From: Chrysomallon squamiferum
Lineage: Eukaryota; Mollusca; Gastropoda; Neomphalida; Peltospiridae
Direction: 5' to 3'
Length of the DNA stretch: 64,000 nucleotides
NCBI GenBank assembly: GCA_012295275.1
Contig: CM022677.1
Coordinates: 24,437,809 to 24,501,808 of the forward strand
The first letter of the stretch is position 1. The number at the start of each line of letters is the position of its first letter. The notes under the pieces are model-generated. The model did no database searches and was not told the origin of the DNA. It saw nothing but the letters and a program-made list of their open reading frames with translations. The translations under genes were made by a program, and so were the position numbers. Shown here one piece after another: positions 50,880 through 61,951 of this stretch.

Positions 50880-53180
50880 AAAAAAAAAAATTGTTATCGC
50901 AATATTAAATCGAAAAACTGCAAGTCACAATTTCTGGTTTTGATTATATATAGCATTTATTTTTAACTTTTAATCCGAGCTGTAATTGAATGATAGCAAA
51001 CAAAAATACTAGTATATTTCGCTAATTAGGATTAAAAATTGATATTTGAATTGTCGGTTTGCGATCAATGTAAAAGTCTTTAGCAAAACACAAACGAGAT
51101 TTGCTTATAAAATGAATATAGAGAAGGGTTTTGTATTCAAATGTAGATAAAGCTAAATTAAAAGTTAGAATTAAAAACACAGATAATTAAAAAAACACCT
51201 GTCTCTCAACGATTACTTGATATATAAACAAAAATACTTCCAATAAGACAAAGAAAAGAAAACCTGCAATGGTTATAATTATTATTATTTTCACCACAGA
51301 ATATAGAGTATAAAGTATAGTACAATTAATCCTAACATGACAAAATATAAAATTAAATGAATGTGTTAAAATACAGAAGTCTTCAGATTATCAAGAAAGA
51401 CAACAACCAAAAAACTACAGATAATTATCTACTATAGGTTCCTAGTAATTAATATTTATCACATAAATACACAGTGAATGTTACAGTAAGAAACATACAA
51501 GAATACAAACAAAATAATTATGACATATTTACATTTTTTTTTCACAATTTTGTGCAAATATTTCATTTTTCTTAACATTTTATTGTTCCGTTATTTATCT
51601 TACGAACATATTTTTCTGCACAATAAATAAATAAACATGTTCAGAACATTTTGGAATACAGTTAAAGTTAGTTGTTGGTGAATTCATTTTGATTTATAGA
51701 TAAAGTGGTTCGCAATTAACATTAAATTGGCTCTATCACCTTTGTCAGATAAATTTCGGTTGTCTTAAATAATTGCATTTATTTGAAGTCTCACATTTGT
51801 TGACAAAACTATCTGGTTTGTAACAGTGTTCCAGAATGTCTGAACATGTTTACGTAAGCAAAACGAAATTCACATTTATCTTTTATATCTTTATACCATA
51901 TACTACCAAATGATTATTTGTTGTGAAGATAATTAACAAGATGTTGTTGTATTGAAAATATATAAGTCCTGTGTTTGTAGTTAACTTGAACAGAAGAAGA
52001 TGTATACTTTTCCATTATTTGTCACATAAATCTCTTCCAAAAATATACTGCCATTTTATTTTGGCATTTATTTTGTACTTTGAAATAATTTCTATTATAT
52101 AATCACAGCAGAATGTGTTACCAACAATTGTTTTGAGGTGTTCTTTTGTAAAATTAGAAATTCCTGATATTTGTAATGTTACCTCGTTTGTATGCAAAGA
52201 CAATTTATAATATTTCTTAACTACTAATATCAAACCATTGCAAAATAGCAAAACATTTATTGCTCTTAAACCACACTCTTGATAATCCTGAATTAATATT
52301 TTTTCTAGCTATTTGATCGACCTTTTAAATTGAAACGAACTGAACGAATTAGGTTTCTATTTGTTTAAAGAAAGAATCTGTTGGATAAAACAGAAAACAT
52401 TTCTTTTTCCATATAACAACATTTTTGATTTCAGTCATTTTTTTTAGAGTCGTGAAACAACGTTTTAAGCATTGTTCATGAAGCCTGTTAACCTCACTCA
52501 TATTAATAGTTTGATTCTTGTGTTAGATACAGATGTGTGGAAAACTTTACCCCAAATATCGTAAATACTGTAGTCCATTTTAATTTATGTTTTGATTGCA
52601 ATTTTCTGCGATTATTATAGTCTTTGCCTAATTTGCTTTATCAGTTTTAGCTTATTAACTTTGAGATCACACATATTGTTAAAATATTATAATGTTTCCG
52701 CAGAAGCTGTATGAGTTTTATCACACCAGTCTAATAGCAATGTTGTGTCTCCGAGAAACTGAAATTTTGAATTCACTGACGTTTATCTGAATCCCGTGTA
52801 TATCTTTGTTGCACAGTGTTTATCCTTGAAGGTTGTTCTAAGTCATTAGATTTGTCCATAAGCAACTCAGTTTTATATGTAGATAGTGTGGCTATTATAT
52901 TTACTTTCTCTGTTGTTTTTTTTAACTTGTCATTTTCTATTTCCAGTCTGATAATAATTTCTTTCATATGATGTAATATTTCTTTTTTATTTTCATCTAG
53001 TTTTCTGAATTCGTTCGATAATGAAATATACTATTTCTAAAAGTACACCTTTGAAAGGGATTGTTAGAAAACTGTATTGTTGTTTGTTCGTTTTCTGTTT
53101 CTTCTTCTTGGTTAGTTTTTGTTCGCATTTGGTTTAAGGGTGGACTTTTGTAACCACACTGACAAATCGTAATTGTTGAT
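50880..53180 (-). other. Conserved 3' flank of caspase copy 4
   Basis: Paralogue of the other 3' flanks, with a private deletion of about 60 bp near 51040 (GGATTAAAAATTGATATTTG). It carries open tracts at 52015-52251 and 52773-52967, plus a 71-codon stretch at 53212-52997 that overlaps the caspase end in another frame and contains ICQCGYKSPPLNQ. None is recognisable as a separate protein. Confidence 0.65.
52015..52251 (-). other. 78-codon open frame in caspase 3' flank (copy 4)
   Basis: Counterpart of 19706-19942: begins MLFCNGLILVV and ends WQYIFGRDLCDK. Same reservations. Confidence 0.2.
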
Positions 53181-54068
53181 TCATTTTCTTTCATAAAGAG
53201 GGCAGAAAACAAATTGTTTTCTTAACGTTGAATTGGTCCACGGCACTTGTTTATTGGTGCAATCGTCCCCTGGTGGGTTTTTATCACTTACGTCATCACT
53301 GACTGCACCCATTACGTTAGAAATATTTTCATGTTTGTATTTAAGAAGATTGTCACAAAGCAGTTTAATATATAAAGATCCTGTATTTGCATTACGGTAA
53401 GACGCATATCCTGGCTCGCTTGAACAAGCAGTGTAGAAATCACAGCCCTCGGCAGTGAAATATGTCGCTTCTTCAGCCTTGACGTCAGAATGAGGAACTA
53501 GTTGTCCTTGCTGATGTTTATGACCTTGGCAGGCCTGGATAAAAAACAGCTTTGGTTTATCACGGAGGGATTTACAAGACCGGAAATAAGAAGTGACTTC
53601 CTGTAAGGTTACCTTTTCTCCATTTATTCCGTGGACCGACCCCTCACTACCGTGTGCGAGAATGCAGCAGACAAAAGCGTCGCTTTCAGAATGGTCGCGT
53701 TCTGACATCTCTTTGAGTATACTTTTCATTTTCGAGTCACTGAGATCCCTGTGAACTTCCACATGGAAGAAAAGTTTCTCAAATGTCTCTTTCAGTCTCT
53801 CGACGTCCACACTCGAACCTAAACGTTGTTCCAATGATTTATACTTTTCATTGTTTATTATCAGACATATTCCACGTTTCTGATGCGTCATTTCATAAAC
53901 AGGGAACTTTGAGCTGCAGTTTACTACGTTTAAACTGGTAAGAGAGGAAATGGACTTGGTATGGTTGTACAAGAGTTTCACCAGCTCTAAGAAGCTGTTG
54001 CATTGAATCCCGTACATTCTATTTTTGTTTGAAAGGAGCCAATGAACGGGTTGGTTGTCGATCATGTC
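53181..54068 (-). CDS. Caspase-8-like protease, 5'-truncated, copy 4
   Basis: Partial gene. Homology to the other copies begins at DMIDNQPVHWLL (54068) and runs to the stop at 53181. Numbered from the chance ATG at 54164, it keeps Arg97 (HQKRGICL), His171 (CCILAHG), Cys212 (QACQG) and Arg257 (SYRN), so the p20 and p10 parts are complete and look catalytically competent. The C-terminus ends CPLYERK where the others end VYKKPE or VYKKRE. His replaces Asp after QACQG, and FFHVEVHRD replaces FFDVEVHTD. Upstream of 54068 the pre-domain is replaced by degenerate sequence leading into the gap, so the real N-terminus, repeats and start are not in the assembly. The MEPKKNY start at 54164 is therefore not credible. 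Confidence 0.85.
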   Translation of the reverse strand, partial: DMIDNQPVHWLLSNKNRMYGIQCNSFLELVKLLYNHTKSISSLTSLNVVNCSSKFPVYEMTHQKRGICLIINNEKYKSLEQRLGSSVDVERLKETFEKLFFHVEVHRDLSDSKMKSILKEMSERDHSESDAFVCCILAHGSEGSVHGINGEKVTLQEVTSYFRSCKSLRDKPKLFFIQACQGHKHQQGQLVPHSDVKAEEATYFTAEGCDFYTACSSEPGYASYRNANTGSLYIKLLCDNLLKYKHENISNVMGAVSDDVSDKNPPGDDCTNKQVPWTNSTLRKQFVFCPLYERK

Positions 54069-54578
54069 CTGTCTCGTCCTGTGTTCCGTGTCTGTGATTC
54101 TGTTTGGTCGATTTGTCCATGGTCCGATCTCGTGCTGGGTCAGATAGTTCTTCTTTGGTTCCATTGATTCTGGTTCTTTCTGTTCGATCGTCCTTTCTTT
54201 CGTGTGTGTTTCCTGTTCTGTTTGTGTGTTTCCTATGTCATCGTTTGTCTGTTTCTATCTTCGATTGTCTGTTTCCTTTCTTCCGTTGTTTGTCTGTTTC
54301 CTCTTCGTTGTGTTCTGTCTCTTCCATTCCATTTCTGTTCCTCTTCGTTTGTGTTTCCTGTCTTCGTTCTCTTCCATTTGTCTGTTTCTGTTTCACTTCC
54401 GTTGTTTGTATGTTTCCTGTCTCTTCCGTTGATTTCTGTGTCTCTTCTGGTATTTCCTCTTCGTTTGTCTGTCTGCTTTGTTCCTTTTCTGTTCGTTGTT
54501 TGTGTGTTCTTCTGTTTGTGTTTCTGTCTCTTTGTTTCTGTCTTTGTGTGTGTTTCTTCTTTTGCTTCGTTGTTTGTG
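54069..54578. other. Degenerate minisatellite-like sequence abutting the gap
   Basis: About 510 bp of T/C/G-rich sequence with irregular, minisatellite-like repetition of CTGTTTC, TCTTC and GTTTGT elements. It recalls the caspase 27-bp repeat on its plus strand but is far noisier and richer in CG dinucleotides than any other copy. It joins caspase copy 4 abruptly at 54068, deleting the expected pre-domain. The likeliest reading is a poor consensus at a contig end inside a collapsed repeat. A genuinely diverged repeat is possible. Frames here are not annotated as genes. Confidence 0.6.
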
Positions 54579-54778
54579 NNNNNNNNNNNNNNNNNNNNNN
54601 NNNNNNNNNNNNNNNNNNNNNNNNNNNNNNNNNNNNNNNNNNNNNNNNNNNNNNNNNNNNNNNNNNNNNNNNNNNNNNNNNNNNNNNNNNNNNNNNNNNN
54701 NNNNNNNNNNNNNNNNNNNNNNNNNNNNNNNNNNNNNNNNNNNNNNNNNNNNNNNNNNNNNNNNNNNNNNNNNNNNNN
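54579..54778. other. Assembly gap, 200 N
   Basis: Exactly 200 N, a placeholder length and probably not a measured distance. The left edge is degenerate minisatellite belonging to caspase copy 4. The right edge is inside an inverted caspase 3' flank. The missing DNA should contain at least the 5' part of copy 4 and a whole plus-strand caspase gene. Confidence 0.95.
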
Positions 54779-56000
54779 TTATTTTGACAAATAATGGAAG
54801 TATACATCTTCTTCTGTTCAAGTTAACTACAAACACAGGACTTAGATATTTTCAATACAACATCTTGTTAATTATCTTAACAACAAATAAGCATTTGGTA
54901 TTATATGGTATAAAGATATAAAAAGATAAATGTGAATTTCGTTTGGCTTTACGTAAAAAATGTTCAGACATTCTGGAACACTGTTACAAACTAGATACTT
55001 TTGTCAACAAATGTGAGACTTCAAATAAATGCAATTATTTAAGACAACCGAAATTATTCTGACAAAGGTGATAGAGCCGATTTAATGTCGTTAATTGCCA
55101 AACACTTTATCTATAAATCAAAATGCAACCACTAACAACTTATTTTAACTGGATTCCAAAATGTTCTGAACATGTTTATTTATTTATTGTGCAGAAAAGT
55201 ATGTTCGTAAGATAAATAAATTTGAACAATAAAATGTGACAAGATTTTTGAAAAAAAAAAAAATGTAAATATGTCATAATTATTTTGATTGTATTCTTGT
55301 ATGTTTCTTACTGTAACATTCACTGTGTATTTATGTGATAAATATTAATTACTAGGAACCTATAGTAGATAATTATCTGTAGTTTTTTGGTTGTTGTCTT
55401 TCTTGATAATCTGAAGACTTCTGTATTTTAACACATTAATTTAATTTTATATTTTGTCATGTTAGGATTAATTGTACTATACTTTATACTGTATATTCTG
55501 TGGTGAAAATAATAATAATTATAACCATTGCAGGTTTTCTTTTCCTTGTCTTATTTGGAATATTTTTGTTTATATATCAAGTAATCGTTCAGAGACAGGT
55601 GTTTTTTTAATTATCTGTTTTTAATTCTAACTTTTAATTTAGCTTTATCTACATTTGAATACAAAACCCTTTTCTATATTCATTTTATAAGCAAATCTCG
55701 ATTGTGTTTTGCTAAAGACTTTTACACTGATCGCAAACCGAAGATTCAAATATCAGTAGCTATTGAAATTGTTTTGAAAAGTTGAATATGAAGTGCTATT
55801 CCATTTCCAATTTTTAATCCTAATTAGCGAAATATACTAGTATGAGGATTTTTGTTTGCTATCATTCAATTACAGTAAGGATAAAAAGTTAAAAATAAAT
55901 GCTATATATAATCAAAACCAGAAATAGTGACTTGCAGTTTTTCGATTTAATATTGCGATAACAATTTTTTTTTTTAGGTTTTTTTTTTTTTTTTTTAAGT
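54779..56000 (+). other. Orphan caspase 3' flank, inverted
   Basis: Reverse complement of the caspase 3' flank, starting at the place equivalent to about 52022 in the copy 4 flank, 1.16 kb past the stop. It is not simply the mirror of the copy 4 flank. Near 55000-55170 and 55700 it carries bases diagnostic of the copy 3 flank, while near 55545 (TTATTTGGAATATT) it resembles the copy 1 flank, and it lacks the copy 4 deletion. It therefore belongs to a further caspase copy on the plus strand whose coding part is hidden by the gap. Confidence 0.7.
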
Positions 56001-56708
56001 ATAGGACTCTTGTGGAACGTTTTCTGTGAACTAGAAAATTTAATAACAAAAAAAAAATAATAATAATTAATGTAAGAAAAAACAATCAGTGAGGTCAGTG
56101 AGGAAAACCTGTTTTAAGCGCGCATGTCCAAATCGGAGAATTGTGTCATAGAAGTTTTGCTCACGTGCCCACAGACAGTTCTCGAAACATACTTATTTTT
56201 CTTCGATTTCTTTTAAATATTAGTATGTTTCCTTCATTCAGTTTTCTTCTGCTAAATTATTTTATTTTATATTATTTATTTATTTATTTCCATTTTGTTT
56301 TATTTTCCTTTTTCAAAGCTGCCTTTAATTGTCATACATATCCACTCAGTTTAAACTCGCTATTCTTAGCATGAGCAAAAGAGTAAAGAATAATTCTGAA
56401 CTTTATTTATTTATGTATTGTTTTATTTATTTATTTATTTTATTTAATTGTTGTTGTTTTATTTTCCTCCAATTTTTCAATTCCTTGCAATGTATACGGA
56501 AATGAATGTTTGCCGTTTTTCGAAGAAAAAATCAAATCAGTACTAGAAAAAAAAAAACTGAACAAAGGGCTTGCTCTGCATATTCTGCAGATTCTGATTC
56601 AACTTTCATATACTATACTTTGGTAGAATGCAATCAACCTGATCCAGTGAAGAGATCAATTTTCTAAAAGCATCGTTTTCTTGATACCAGTAGAGTTTAA
56701 AAATTTCA

Positions 56709-56778
<70 letters not shown>

Positions 56779-59240
56779 GTTAATTAATAAATAATTAAAT
56801 TAAGAAAAGTTTTAAACAAAAAAGAATATAGGAAAATTAAATAAAAAATAAACAACAACAACAAAAAAAATAATAATGATGGGAAATAAATAGATTAGTC
56901 AGACTTTCTGTTTCAAATCGCATTAGAATTCATGCAAGGGAAAGTAACCTAGTGAAATTTATTCTTAACTTCAACGGGTCAGTTATCAGAACTGAACATA
57001 CCTATATAATCCACCTGCTGCAGTTTCAGTTACCTGCGGCAGTTTTAGTTACCTGCAATAGAGTGTCATGACTTGATAGTTTTAGGCGCATGTGACGTAA
57101 GGAAACATTTTGTCATTTACAAGGTGACTTTTCTCTACAAAACAAGAGAGATTTTTTCAGGTATTTATTCCAGTTTTTATATCCTCTCTTTTATTACTAA
57201 CTTACTTATAAAATAAATATTACGCACTGAAACATTTAAATATATGTATATATATATAAAATAATAATAATAATAGTAATAATAATAATATTTTATTTCT
57301 TTGTTTCGGTTTTCGTTTGTATGCTCTGATAACAAGAAAGATGAAGGGTGGAAAATCTCTTTGAAGCGCGCATGCCCAAATCTGCTTATTGTCATACATA
57401 TTTTCTCAGGTGCCCACAGACATTTTTCGAAATATAATAATTATTATTCGATATATTTTAAATATTGGAATGTGACTTTATTTTATTTTAATTTAATTCA
57501 TTTTATTTATAGCTTAGTTTTTATTTTATTGTATTTATTTATTTATTGTAAATTAAACCATTTATTCACCATTTCAACGGGTCAGTTCTCACAACTGAAC
57601 ACACCTATAAGATCAACGAAAACAAAACCACCAGCTGCAGTTTCAGTTACCTGCAATAAAGTGTCATGACTTGACAGTTTTAGGCGCATGTGCCGTAAGC
57701 AACCGTTTTGTCATTTACAAGATCACTTTCATGTAGAAAACAAGAAAGAAATTTCAGATATTTATTTCAGTTTTTATCTGCTCTCTTTGCTACCAACTTA
57801 TTTACAAAATAAATATTACGCAATGAAAGAGTCAAATAAGAAAAAAAATGTATATTATATATATATGTAAGACTACTGTTGAATGGTTTATGTGATACAA
57901 AAAATAAACTTAATAAACGAAAAAATGAAAGTTTACAAACAATAATAAAAACATTTAATTGTAATAAAATATCTTAGCTGACGGAAATAGTGAGGAGACA
58001 AAATTTAATATGTAAATCATATTAAAATGATCATTAATGTAAAAACAAAGCAATATTTTATCTGCTTGTTTCGATTCCCTGTGTAGTGTCTTAACAACAA
58101 AGATCAAGGGCTAAACCTGCGCATGCCCAAATCAGCGAATTGTGACACACAAATTTTACTGACGTGCCCACAGACATTTGTCGAAACATTATCATTAGTA
58201 TGATAGTGGGAAGATACGCCTCGCATGAACATGCCATCAGCAGATTAAAATAAAATATACTTAACTATAGATAATTAACAATAGACATATAATTAATTAG
58301 ATTATAACTTGACGACTTTGGCTTTATAACTTTGGTTGCTATGGTTAAATATATTTTATTTTAATCTGCTGATCGCATGTCCAAGCGAGGCGTTTTTTAC
58401 CACTATGATATTATTATTAGATGTCTTTTAAATATTAGCATGTTTCTTTCTTTCATTTATTTATTTATTTATTATAATCGTCATTATTACTATTATTTAT
58501 TTTACTTTTGCTTTCTTTTCGTGTAGATTTCTATGACAAATGATGGAAAAGTATAAGATTTTCTGTTCAAGCTAACTAGAGACACAGGACTTAGATACTT
58601 TCAGTACAATATCTTGTTAGTTATCTTAACAACAAATGGAAACAGGTTCAGAGATTCTAGAATACTGTTACTGTCAGTGAGGGAAACCTGTTTTAAGCGC
58701 GCATGCCCAAATCAGCGAAATGTGTCACACGTTTTGCTCACGTGCCCAGACATTTGTCGAAACATTATTATTGTTATTAGATGTCTTTTAAATATTAGGA
58801 TGTTTGTTTCGTTCAATTTTCTTCTTCTTAATTATTTAATTTTATATTATTTATTTATTTCCATTTTGTTTTATTTTCATTTTCTAAAATAGCTTTTAAT
58901 TGTCATACATATCCACTCAATTTAAACTGGCTATTCTTGGAAAAGTGTAAAGAATATAATTCTAAGCTTTATTTATTTATTTATTTATTTAATTTTATTG
59001 TTGTTGTTTGTTTCTCCAATTTGCCAATGCTTTACGATGTATACTTGCTCTGCATATTCTGATTCAACTTTTATATACATACATACATAAACATACAGAT
59101 ATACATATGTATATACATACACAAATACATACATTTAACAAACATACATAATACATATACAGACGTATGCAGATACATACCTACACACATGCAGTACATA
59201 AAGTATTTTCTGTTGAGGAACAAGACATATTGTCTATTAT
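56001..59240. repeat. Composite macrosatellite array, segment D inverted
   Basis: Reverse complement of 47561-50870 with very few differences. A piece of about 50 bp is missing near 56090, where AATCAGTGAGGTCAGTGAGG replaces the sequence that in the left arm contains the reverse complement of ACAGGAAAATTCGAAACAAG. The (ATT)n mirror lies at 56714-56777. No gene. Confidence 0.85.
58204..58405. mobile_element. MITE-like palindromic element, copy 3
   Basis: Reverse-complement counterpart of 48420-48621 in the inverted arm. It was duplicated with its surroundings and is not a fresh insertion. Confidence 0.75.
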
Positions 59241-59415
59241 TTAAACACAAAAGACACCAGTACCGCTGTGTCTACATAGTCAGTACGCAGATGTACAGTA
59301 GAATCACATTTTAGTAGAATGCAATCAACCTGATCCAGTGAAGAGATACATTTTCTAAAAGCATCGTTTTGATTATAGTAGTAGAGTTCAAAATTGTTCA
59401 AATTAAGAAAAATAA

Positions 59416-59453
<38 letters not shown>

Positions 59454-60090
59454 GAAAACAACGAATGAAAGAAAAAGAAAATAAGAAAATTAAATAAAAA
59501 ATAAACAACAACAAGAATAAAACTGATGATATAAATAAACAAAGAATCAAACAAACAAAAACAAAAACATATAAATAGAATTCGACATTACACGGGACTC
59601 ATATCGCAGAAATCTGATAGTTCTTAGTCTACAAATTACCCATTACAGTCGAAACTGAACTCTTTGAATTAGAGAATAGATAGTCTCTCATTCGAATAAG
59701 CTGTAAACATATTCTATCATCATCATAATAATTATTATTATTATTTATTTTACTTTTATGTTATTTTAAAAATTTTAAATGCCTGCCTTTCTGTTTCAAA
59801 TCGCATTCAAGGGAAATTAAACTAGAAATATTTTATTTTATTTCATATACTTTATATCTATCAATCTAATCTAGCTATTTATTTATTTATTTCGTCAATA
59901 ACTAATTGCAGTTATTTCTAGCAAAATACAAGAGAGGTTTGTTTACAAAAGGAATACAGAAAGTGTAAAAGTAGATAAATATAAATGAAAAGTTAAAAAT
60001 TAAAAACACAAATACTGAAAATAACTTGTTAAAATGCTATGTTTGTCAAAGACAACTACTTTAAAAAAATAATAAAACTAATAATAACAA

Positions 60091-60121
<31 letters not shown>

Positions 60122-60258
60122 AAGAAATGAATAACTAAATAAAATAAAATAAAATAAAATTACTTTAGTTTATTCATTAACATTATTATCTTCTTCTTTT
60201 TTTCCCCCCAGAATACATTACAATATGTTTCAGCATAAGAAACTTGTACATTTTCTTA

Positions 60259-60356
<98 letters not shown>

Positions 60357-61585
60357 TAATAATACTTATTATTTTATTTTATTTTAATTCATTTTATTTA
60401 TTTGTTAGTTTTTATTTTACTTTATTTATTTATTTAAATGCAACTATTTACTCCTAACTTCAACGAGTCTGTGTTCACAATTGAACACACTGATATGATA
60501 ACGAAACAGATCTCCTGCTTCGGTTTTAGTTACCAAACAAATAGCGTACCATGACTTGTCAGTTTGTGGAGCACTCATTGCGTTACCTGTGTGACGTAAG
60601 CAACAAATTTTGTCATTTAAAAGGTGATGTTCCTATACGAAACAAGAAAGAGTTTTCAGGTATTTTGTTCTAGTTTTTATATTTAACTTAATTACAAAAT
60701 AAGTATCACGCAATGAAAGTTTTAACTAACGAAAGAAAAAATCAAACCAGAAAAAAAAAAAGAAAAAAAAAAGATATAAAATAAACAATTAAATAAATAT
60801 ATAAATACTACTGTTGAACGTTTTCTGTGACCTAGAACATTAAATAAACAAAGAAACATAAAAGTTTAAAAAAAAAAAAAAAAAAAAAAAATAGGGATTG
60901 TAATAAAATGTTTCAGCTGAAAGAAATTTTGAGGAAAGAAAATTGTAAATGATATTAAAATGATCATTAATCTAAAAACAAAACAAGATTTTATTTCCTT
61001 GTTTCGGTTTCGGTTTTCCTTTGTATGGTGTGATAATAACAAAGATGAGGGAAGGAAAATCTCCTTTAAGCGCGTATGCCCAAATCGGCGAATTCTCTTA
61101 TATATTTTGTCAGTTGCCCCAGACATTTTTCGAAACATAATAATTATTATTCTTTTAAATATTAGGATGTTTCTTTCTTTCTTTTTCTTAGTTATTTTAT
61201 TTTATATTATTTGTTATTATTTCACTAATTTATAAAATTAGTTTTGTTAGTTATCAGCCTTTAGCTGGCATACATATCCACTCAGTTTAAACTAGCTGTT
61301 CTTAGCATGACCAAAAGAGAAAACAATAATTCTGAAATTATAATTTATTTATTATATTTTATTTTATTATTTAAAAAAAAAAAAAATTTAATTCAATTTT
61401 TCAATATATTAAAATACATATGAAAATGAATCATTACAATTTTTAGAAGAAAATATCAAATCAGTACTAGAGTAAAAAAAACTGTATAAAAGGGCAATTT
61501 CTAATTCTTACATGCATACACACATATCCATCCATAATCATAGATAAAAAACATACATACGTATAAAATAGATACAAACATACAA

Positions 61586-61637
<52 letters not shown>

Positions 61638-61849
61638 CGTACAAACTTGCACACACATACAGAAACATTCACAGACACACACTTACAGATACAATACATA
61701 CATACATACACACAAAAACAAAACAAACACAATACATATTATAAAATAAAAAAAGCGTATTGTACTGTGATTCTTAGTACAATTACTACAACTTGCTGCT
61801 GTTCTTGTTGTTGTTGCTGCTGCTACTACTACTACTACTAGTGCTACCA

Positions 61850-61851
<2 letters not shown>
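59241..61851. repeat. Upstream block of caspase copy 5 (inverted segmental duplication)
   Basis: Reverse complement of 9911-12470 and 44971-47540. It mixes features of both: the (AAT)n with ATG interruptions at 60261-60368 and the sequence near 61640 match the copy 1 block better than the copy 3 block. A private change near 60530 (CCAAACAAATAGCG) is seen in neither. No gene. Confidence 0.75.
60261..60368. repeat. (AAT)n microsatellite with ATG interruptions
   Basis: Inverted counterpart of 11386-11476, keeping its interruption pattern. Confidence 0.9.

Positions 61852-61853
<2 letters not shown>

Positions 61854-61901
<48 letters not shown>
61854..61901. repeat. (ATT)n microsatellite upstream of caspase copy 5
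   Basis: Counterpart of 9845-9910, followed by TTTTAG and the caspase leader. Confidence 0.95.
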
Positions 61902-61951
61902 TTAGATGATCACTGAATCACTTCTTCGCTGAGTCGCATTCAACGGAAACA

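Noticed and set aside
53181-54164. MEPKKNYLTQ as the true start of caspase copy 4
   Set aside because: The segment upstream of DMIDNQ is unrelated to every other copy and lies in the degenerate stretch beside the gap. The ATG is a chance codon.
54104-54921. Open frames crossing the N run
   Set aside because: They include unknown bases and degenerate contig-end sequence.
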